NCBI GenBank assembly: GCA_023101885.1
Contig: JALPQD010000405.1
Coordinates: 1,368,722-1,432,721 of the forward strand
Length of the DNA stretch: 64,000 nucleotides
Source of the DNA: Typhlomys cinereus
Lineage: Eukaryota; Chordata; Mammalia; Rodentia; Platacanthomyidae
Direction: 5' to 3'
Both the position numbers and the translations under genes were made by a program. Under the pieces are notes generated by a model. That model was not told where the DNA came from. It did not search any database and worked only from the letters and a program-made list of their open reading frames with translations. Positions 56,251-64,000 of this stretch are shown here, in pieces; positions within the stretch are counted from its first letter, which is position 1, and every line of letters starts with the position of its first letter.

Positions 56251-57784
56251 TGCATGCCCCAACAAGTGTTGTTGAAACAATCTCTACTTATGCAAGATCC
56301 ACAAATCCTCTTCAGTTCCTCCTGGTGGTATTTAGAAACACTGACAGTCATGCACGTTTTACTGGGAGGGTCTTCCTAGTGAGTGTGTGAATAATCAGTT
56401 CGTTGTGTTATTAAAAATTTGAAAGGCATCACTGCACTTCACCTGGACCCACCCTATAGGATGCTTAACGTGTTAATAGCATCCTTTAGAGTTAGTCTAA
56501 GATACTTCTGCAGTGAGGATGCCCAAAGGGGGAGCTCTTCTAGTTTGGAAGGAAACTGTAGTGACTCTCTGACCAAGCCTGAAAGATTAAGTTTTTTAAA
56601 ACTGTGTTTAGTAACGTAGTTGGACGAAGATAACCAGAAAGCTATGGACACTTAATTCTCTCGGCTCCATGGTTCTGTTGCCTCATCAGTGCTGATGAGA
56701 TCCTGACAGTGTTTGGATTGAACATTACACAATGTGCAAATATCACAGACAATCACAAAGGAGCACATTCCACGGTTTAAAACAGAATACAGAAAAGAAG
56801 AATTTCTCCCAATCTGACTCCCAGAGGACCTGCAAAGCATTTCAAACGTGTCCAGCAAGACATTAAAAGTAATTTTCCTGGCGAGCAGTCACTCCGTTGG
56901 TTGTTTTAATGTACTTTTGTCAGCAAAGAAGAGCAGCCTTCTAAACCGCTGCCTTGGCGTTCTTTGGAAGGTCCCTAGAACCAAAGTACTTGGGTGACCC
57001 CAGGATGACTAAGTCATAGTAACCAAGGCTTGTGGATAAGGCTGAAATAGATTAAAAACCTATGATGCACATTTTGATGTCAGAACTAAAATATTGCATA
57101 ATTGAGACAGAATAAAGAAGCTTAGAAACAGAAATAATTCTGTTGGGAAAAGAAAAGCGAATGTTAAGATTTTTTCAAAGTATGTGTATAAATCACTCTT
57201 CCTATGCCCAAATGGCTTGTGTGTGGGGGGGGGTGTGTGACTTCTTCATGCGATTAGAATGTGCTGTCCTCCTCCTCCTGTCCTTCCCTTCTTCTCTCCT
57301 GTTACAATATTATGCTACTGCATGCCACAGCGCTCATCCATTCTGTGTGAACTATCTGGAATATGTTGCTGTGAGACGAGTCATCAGGTGTGGGATAGCC
57401 ACAGAATTCCAGAAGAACGTGGTGAGGAAGTAAGCAAGCCATGAAGGAGCACTTTAGCACCAGCCTCCAAAAGTATTTATCTGGAGGGTCCAACCAGTAA
57501 CCCAGTCAAACGGTGGCAAGATCCAAATGCCAAGTGCCGTTCAATCAATTTAATCACTTTGCCATGGACTCTCCCATCAACAGTATTAACTAATGTTGAC
57601 CCCCCCACTTCCTGCTTAATGGAATTCTATATTCTCTGTGCTGCACCCTTAAAAATATTTTAAATTAATTTCAATGAATGGCAATGTCGGTACACTGGCA
57701 GGTGCGAACTTGCACAAAGCATTTGCTGCTTAAAGAATCTTAAGGTGGTTTCTTTTCAATGAGACTTAGGTATATTTTCTGTAA

Positions 57785-57960
57785 GTATTATTTCTTCATT
57801 TATTTGTTTGCTTGTTAGAGAAAGAGACAGAGGGATAGGGAGAGAGGAGACACACACATGCATGCCACAGAACATGGGTGGAGGGCAACTTGTAGAAGTC
57901 GATTCTCTCCTGCCACCAGGTGGATGGCACCTCATCAACCCAGGTATCTTGGAGACCTTG
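57785..57960 (-). repeat. Diverged SINE-like element, minus orientation
   Basis: The order atttatttgtttgcttgtta, gagaaagagacagagggata, cacatgcatgccacagaaca is shared in outline with about 61960-62110 (ttatttacttaagagagaca). The two are probably copies of one old rodent repeat. Confidence 0.4.
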
Positions 57961-58639
57961 GAAAAATCTTGCCGATTTTTTTTCACCTTTGAATCATTCT
58001 GCTCTGTACAACTTAAATTTTCATGTGTCAGCATTGAGCAAAGAGGGGTGGAATTGTGAGCACACTGTTGTCCTTAAATACAGCGGTGTTTGTTCTGGTT
58101 CTGAACAAGCAGCTCTCCAAAAATTACAGGACCAAGTCATTGCTGGTTGTTAGTGAAAGAGGAATAGGGACCTTGGTAACCCAGAAGTCTGTTAGTGTGT
58201 ACACAGATCACACACAAGCATGCTTCTGCATTATGGATGCTGTGTCATGACATTGAAATCGCTGTTTTCCCTTATTCACACCCAATGTAAATCTTGTCTC
58301 TGTTCTTTACTTTCTCAATGACCTTCTCATTCACAAAAGTGGGCTTCTGGCTTTCACTTTGTCCTTCACTCTCTCCACCATCACCATCCAAACTGCCTGA
58401 AGTCTTGAACTCATGGAGAGTACAAATGAGGACAAGGAGGACAGCCATAGGAGCAAATTGACATCTTATACATGTAGTGAAAGATAAGACTCCATCAAAG
58501 GTTGACATGGTAGGGTTCTTCAGGTACTCAGGAGGAGAAGATTAGATACTATTTAGGGCTGCCTCAAAGTAAAACCATATCCTCCTGTCTGAGGCATGTG
58601 TCTTGATTCTACTCCATTTTTTCTTATAAAGAGCACCAG

Positions 58640-58905
58640 GACCAAAGAGAGATACCTTGGTGTGCCCCAGAGACCTGAACCCCCCCCCCCCAAGAGTAGA
58701 TAAGCCAGAGGGAATCCTGGAGTCCATAGAAGTGGCCTGGCAGGAGGGTGTGGGTGTGTATGTGGGAGGGATTGATGAAGGGAAGGGAGAAGATGGGAGG
58801 AAGGAAGGAAGGATAGAGGGAAGCAGGGCGAGTACTCAATATGCTTGTAAAAATAGAAAAATTAAAAAAGCAAAATGAAGGGAAAAATTAATTAAAAAAA
58901 AAAAA
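58640..58905 (+). repeat. LINE-1-like 3' end
   Basis: A purine-rich run (gaagggaagggagaagatgg, aaggaaggaaggatagaggg) is followed by atgcttgtaaaaatagaaaa and an A-rich end, the common ending of rodent L1 3'UTRs. No open frame supports it, so the call is tentative. Confidence 0.4.
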
Positions 58906-59786
58906 CAGCGCCAGAACCATGAGCTAAGAACAATGCAGAGGACATGAAGCTGTCAGAGGACAACCCACTGTGCCTGACTAGGCACCACCGCCCCCACCCT
59001 CGAAGCAAAAGCACAGCTGTCACCCGAAGCCACGTGACGAGGACCTTGCTGTAGAAGACTAGTGAGCACAAATGCCCAACCCAGGGGTCCTTCCCTGAGA
59101 CCCTCAGACAACCACAGAAGATAAAGAATGAAGACCAACATCTTCACAACCAGAGAGAGAATCATTTCTGTTTTATAGTGATCAAACTGGTTCCATACCA
59201 GTCAAGAGAAGACCAACAAAGCCCCTCCAAATATATTCTCCCTTAGTGGTGATGTTCTGACTCCAGCTCTGAGCTCTGCGCTGCCATGTTCCGGCTACAG
59301 GAGTTTGAATACTGATAAGTTCTGTATACCTCATATATAAAGGGTTTGTTTATTGTTCATTTACATTTTTATTGGCAGTACTGAGACTTGAACAGGGGGC
59401 TTGAGGCTTACTAGGTAGGTACTGCAGCACTGAGCCACACTGCCTACCCCAAAAGAGGGTTCCACAAGGATCAAATGACATGATCTAAGTAGGTAGTAGT
59501 CACTCACGAGCATCCTCCAAAAGACAGTCACTGTTATTTACTATTATTAACCTTGTGCCATTTGCAGCCTACTGTAAAACACAGCCAAGTGACTCAAATA
59601 ATACCAAAGCTATATTTGCATCTCCTTGAGGGTACAGAAGGAAGCTAAACTACATGGGTTGTTTCCACATACAAGCCAGACATAGCTGCATGTGACAATA
59701 ACCCCAATCCTGGGGGGGGGGGCAGAGGGGAGACAGTTCCCAGGAGCTTAGTGATTTGCCAGTCTTGGATGAAGAGAAGAGCTTGC

Positions 59787-60115
59787 AGGACTGGAGAGAT
59801 GACTCAGTGGTTAAAGCCTTTACTTTGCAAGCAGAAGAATCTTGAGTTCGGATCCCCAGGTCCCATGTCAAAATGACAGGGGTGAGGGATATGACTGCCC
59901 ACCTGTAATTTGAGCCCTGGAAGGTAGAGCCTGGGAATCCTCAAAGCAAACTGGCCAGACTAGCCCCAGGTATCCAGACTCATATTAATGTGGGAGAGCA
60001 ATGAAAGATATCATCCTTGGCCTCCATGGATACATACCCTCAAGTACACTAGAGTACATACACCCACACATGTGCACCCATGCATATGCAAATTCATACA
60101 TACACATATACATGA
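59787..60115 (+). repeat. tRNA-headed SINE (type B)
   Basis: The head aggactggagagatgactca, box B cttgagttcggatccccagg and body atcatccttggcctccatgg fit type B. It ends in a CA/TG-rich run and gaaagaagaaatt. Confidence 0.8.
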
Positions 60116-60419
60116 AAGAAGAAATTAAAAAGATGAGCTTCTAGTCTACTGAAAAACTGTCTCAAGGGAGTAGGGCAGAGAGTAATCGAGGAAAACACAT
60201 GTCCTACTTTATCTTCCACATGCCTAGGTACTCCCCCACATACATGTACCCCCCCCATACACACAAAATTCACCTATTTAGTAAATTATCTTAACAGATT
60301 TTTAGATGGTAACATAAAATCAGAGAAAGGAGTTACTAATTTCTTTAAGATACTCCTTCCACCTAATGGAAGAATCAGGGTTCGTTTTGTTGATGTGGGT
60401 TTTTCTTTTTTTTTTTTTG

Positions 60420-60535
60420 GTGGGGGGGAAACAAAGTTCACTACATAACCTAGGCTGGCATCTAACTCTGAATCCTCCTGCTTCAGTTCCCTTGGCATTG
60501 GGTTTACAGGTCTACAGCATCACATTTAACATAGG
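60420..60535 (-). repeat. B1-like SINE fragment, minus orientation
   Basis: It reads acataacctaggctggcatc, aatcctcctgcttcagttcc, ggcattgggtttacaggtct, the reverse order of a 7SL-derived SINE. It is preceded by a T run (60403-60418) that is its poly(A) tail. Confidence 0.7.
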
Positions 60536-61559
60536 TGTCAGGTTTTTAATTCTGTTTTGGATATGTCATTGAAGCAAATAATACTAAAGATGGGAAGAAA
60601 AGCACTCATGATTGAAGAAGCATACAAAATTCAGTATTTTTTTTTCGGGAGCTAAAATGTTCCAGGTATCCATCTCGCGTGTAAATTGTTGCTAAGGTCC
60701 CTGAATAACATAGACCCTTGAGGTGAATGCCGAAACCACAGGTTCTTCAGAAAGCAAGCAGGCCTATCAGATGCTTTCTCTTGGAAACATGGTGTGTTGT
60801 CTTAATAAGCTTATTGTCTTCTATGAAGATTATTAGACCTGGGGGAAGAGACCGTCCTGTTCTGGGGACTCACCATCTAGTATGTTGTGTCCCTGGAATA
60901 GAATAACTGGTGACAGAAACTCTTTTGTGAATTGCAGCCTTGTGATGGAGCCAAAGGGGGTTGGCAGGAGACGATTTGCATGGCCAGCTGAGCACCAACC
61001 ATGGGCCTGGCTCATGGCTGCAAATGCTGTCAGCAAGATGTGCTTCCATCCACCCAAGGCTACTGTGACTTCTGATATTTTACACAATGGAAATGAAACC
61101 ACCACAGGGAGGAGGAAAAACAATAGCGTTTTGATAAATGGAACAAAGATAGAGTTTGACTGAGTATTCAGGTCAGAATTAAAAAAAAAAAATGAAGGCA
61201 GGGTTTCAATACCTTGGGCCTCTGGCCAAAACTCCCCAATGGGAGTTTCTCAGCAAGATGGCTGGATAGCTCCATGGTAGCCATTAGGATTAGGCAATTT
61301 CGTCGGATGTTTTCTGCCAAAGGACACTTCTAAGACTCTGAACAGCAAGCGAAAAATGCATGTCAAACCCACAGCCACAGCATCTCAGAGAATGAGGAAG
61401 AAGGACCTGGAGACTGCGAGACTTCAGAGGAAAATGTTCTTTTGTTTTCTTAGAGATCTGTTAGGGGGAATCAAAATAGAGTTCTGGTTGGTAAACGGGG
61501 CTAGGCGAAGCAACCTCTGGATGCTCTTTTGTGACTTAAAACTCATTAAAACCGGGCAT

Positions 61560-61880
61560 TAAGAAGCATTCATTCACACCCTTGAAGTCTCATTTATAAA
61601 AGTATATTATTGTGCATCGGTCAAATGAGCTGGAAAGAGGATTTACGTGAAGGTTCATGTGAGAAACACTGCTGGTTAGCATGCATACCATTCCCCACTT
61701 TGACCCCAGCAGGAATGTATAAATTGTAACATAAGGAATGCAAGTGTCTGCCGCTATGTTTCATAAATCTGCCTTGCAGTATGGCCAGGCTTTGTAGGAG
61801 CAGAGCATGAAATCTGCTGCTGATCCAAAATTGCCACACAATCGTTTTCAACAGTCACCATTATTTCCTGATTGTGGGGG
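61560..61880. promoter_or_regulatory. Candidate conserved noncoding element E, distal upstream
   Basis: This is a repeat-free 320-bp island within repeat-rich DNA, with tcatttataaaagtatatta, tttacgtgaaggttcatg and ccgctatgtttcataaatct. It is about 17.5 kb upstream of the start. Conservation is untested. Confidence 0.3.
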
Positions 61881-63076
61881 ATGCTTTCACATGGAGCCCA
61901 GCTCAGGAGTATCTATAGGTTCATCTGTCTTTCCTTTGCAAGTTCTATTGAGAATCTTTTAAAAATGCATTATTTTTTATTTACTTAAGAGAGACAGAGA
62001 AAGTATACACGTGCTTGTGCACATATGGGGGTCAGAGGAGTGACTTTCAGAAGTCACTTCTCTTCTCCTATCATCGACCTGTCTCCCCCAAATAAACTGA
62101 GATGAGTAGAAGCCCTTCGCCCCGTCTGAAGACCTGACTACTTGGTGCTGGGTCAACTCTGGAAAGAATTGCTACATCCCAGAGAAGGGAGGGTTCATCC
62201 CCCGAAACCCTAGTCTGTTGCTCCTTCCCACCATTTTTTGTGAGAAAGTGGATTCTTTATACTTCTCCACACCTCATCCTCCAGTGCAATTAAAAGATAA
62301 TAATGCCAAGAAAAGACTGGCACGCACCCCAAATTGCTTCAGGCCTCAGGTCTACTTCATAATAACCTCAACCACCACTATTAATTTTGGCACTATATGG
62401 CAGTGTTTCCATACAATGCTAAGATAGGTACCCTGTTATCTGGTGTATTGTCCATTCTTTTAGATTAATGAATACATGAAAAAAAATTTACTTACATATG
62501 GTATAACAGATACAAAAGATATAGAAATAAGATGGGAGTCTGTGTTCTCAGAATCAATCTAGTCCCAAGGAAGGTCTCACAAGGCCAGAAGACACTCCTT
62601 CTACCAGAGGACAGAGTGACAGTCTCCCAAAGATGTCCTTTCCCTGATACCCGAAACTGTGAATATCCATCTTGGAACAGAAAGACTGCAGAAGAGACAA
62701 GTTGACCTCTTAAGAAAGACCAGCATGGGTTTTCCCAGTGAACGTCGTGTGATCACAAGAATCCTTACAATGTTGAGAGCATCCGAATGCGGCTGCTGCC
62801 TGGGGTCACAAATGAAGAATGAGGGCAGTCCTCGCGCTGGGAAGGCCAGAGCAGAAAAAGTGCAGGGCAGCTAATGCCTTGAGTTTAGCCTGTTGAGACC
62901 CAGTAGGGACTTCTGACCTCATTGCTAGTAAAGGAATCATTTGGGTTGTTTTAAGCCAATATGTTCATGACGATTTGCTATAACTAATACTAGAAAACAA
63001 GTCCCACTTCCCCACACCCAGGCACAGGCACCACCATGTTCAATCCTTCACAGGTTTCCACTGGGCTCCGAAGTAG

Positions 63077-63170
63077 TCTCCTTCCTCCCCCCTCCTCCCC
63101 CTTCTCCTCCTGCTCTTCCTCTTTCTCCTCCTCTCTTCTCCTTCTCCTCTCCCTCCTCCTTTTCCCCCTC
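63077..63170 (+). repeat. Polypyrimidine tract with mirror-repeat potential
   Basis: Nearly 95 bases of C/T with a single G near 63112, made of TCC and CTT blocks. Such tracts can form triplex DNA. It was perhaps the tail of a minus-oriented repeat. Confidence 0.85.
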
Positions 63171-63332
63171 CAATCCTTTTCCTGTCTCTCCTCCTCCTCT
63201 TTGTCTCTGTCTCTCTTTGTTTTCTGTCTATGTATCTGTGAAGGTTCCCTGCATGTAGACGTTGTGTATAGTGTGCATGAGGCAATGGCCACAGATTAAC
63301 CTAAGGTATCTTTTTCAGTTATCCACCTTGCT

Positions 63333-63545
63333 TATGTTGAGACAGGGTATCTCCTTAGGACCTGATTACCGAAGACTGGCCAGACCATGAACCCCAAAGA
63401 TCTACCTATCATTGCCTCTCCAGTGCTGGAACTATAAGCGCTTGGCACCACACCCAGTTTTTTACCTGGGTACTGGAGGTCCAATGCAGGTCCTCATGCT
63501 TGCAAGGCAAGTAGAAACGTTACTGACTGAGCTGTCTCCCAGCCT
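63333..63545 (-). repeat. B4-like SINE, minus orientation
   Basis: A 7SL-like part (tgttgagacagggtatctcc, cagtgctggaactataagcg) is followed by a tRNA-like end (caggtcctcatgcttgcaag, gactgagctgtctcccagcc). This two-part plan defines B4. Confidence 0.75.
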
Positions 63546-64000
63546 TTCCCTTGATCCTTTCCAACCCAGATGCCTGCTTTCAATCAACCAATGAGAAGCA
63601 AGTCTCCCGCCATCTCGTAGGGTCCATCCTCTGGGTTCTCCATTGCAGTTTACACTTAGCCACGACCCATCTGGCATTACCATATGGACAAATATTAATT
63701 ATTTGGCTATTTCTTTCCCATCCTTTTAGATTTCGTTCCTAAGTTAATTTGCTGAAATTTCTTTGTGCCTTTGATCAGTTTGGAAACACCCTTATGCTCT
63801 GTTGCCTAATCTGATCACTAAGGTGCAAGCCTTTGTCATAAAGATCCAGTGAATTGGCACAAAAGCATTAACAGTAGGAAGTGGCACGTAGGAGATGGTC
63901 AGTAGAGGTGATGACTGTTACCTGCACAGGGTGTAGCATGAGCCTTTTTGATCACTGTGCTTCAATGTGGGAAACACCCACATGAGGGACATGAGTGAGT

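Larger units (their letters stand above)
55600..64000. other. Upstream intergenic region, distal
   Basis: Repeat-rich flank. SINEs occur at 55632, 55935, 59787, 60420 and 63333, a LINE-like tail near 58640-58905, low-complexity runs at 57225-57237, 58680-58692 and 59711-59722, and a polypyrimidine tract at 63077. No gene was found, so the next gene in this direction (EIF3M in human) lies beyond the window. Confidence 0.7.

Noticed and set aside
55600..64000. Start of the neighbouring gene EIF3M
   Set aside because: The direction fits human gene order, but no exon with its protein sequence was found before the right edge.

Overview
The window is nuclear DNA from a placental mammal, almost certainly a rodent. 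It holds most of one gene, the Wilms tumour transcription factor WT1, on the minus strand. Nine of its ten coding exons can be placed to the base: exon 1 at 43443-43875 (or to 44076 with the CUG start), then exons 2 to 9 running leftward to 939. Every internal exon has the length I know for mammalian WT1 (123, 103, 78, 51, 97, 151, 90 and 93 bp) and every junction keeps the frame. Exon 10, which carries zinc finger 4, the stop codon and the 3'UTR, lies off the left edge.

Layout. 1-938: start of intron 9. 939-1031: exon 9, with both KTS donors. 1639-1728: exon 8. 5970-6120: exon 7. 9500-9596: exon 6. 9597-27062: the 17.5 kb intron 5, mostly repeats. 27063-27113: exon 5, the 17-residue cassette. 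28105-28182: exon 4. 28183-37625: intron 3, with two candidate conserved elements and, at its exon 3 end, a CpG-rich promoter-like block. 37626-37728 and 38094-38216: exons 3 and 2. 38217-43442: intron 1, with a second CpG island. 43443-44076: exon 1 coding region, followed by the GC-rich promoter to about 44800. 44800-64000: upstream intergenic DNA with SINEs, simple repeats, two short CpG-rich patches and several candidate enhancers. No second protein gene was found.

How it works together. The exons encode an N-terminal Pro/Gly/Gln-rich regulatory region (exons 1-4), an optional 17-residue insert (exon 5), a linker (exon 6) and C2H2 zinc fingers 1-3 (exons 7-9). All the signals known to diversify this gene are visible: the CUG start, the AUG start, an internal in-frame AUG, the cassette exon, and the two donors that give +KTS and -KTS proteins.

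Organism. B1-like and B4-like SINEs and many tRNA-headed SINEs of B2-superfamily type indicate a rodent. The protein has Gly-Thr and Glu residues in exon 6, as I recall for mouse WT1. The youngest SINE subfamily does not look like mouse or rat B2, so a non-murid myomorph such as a dipodoid is possible, but the species cannot be fixed from sequence alone. I found no undescribed multi-gene system. The points worth following are regulatory: the intragenic CpG islands, the candidate conserved elements and the clean SINE insertions.
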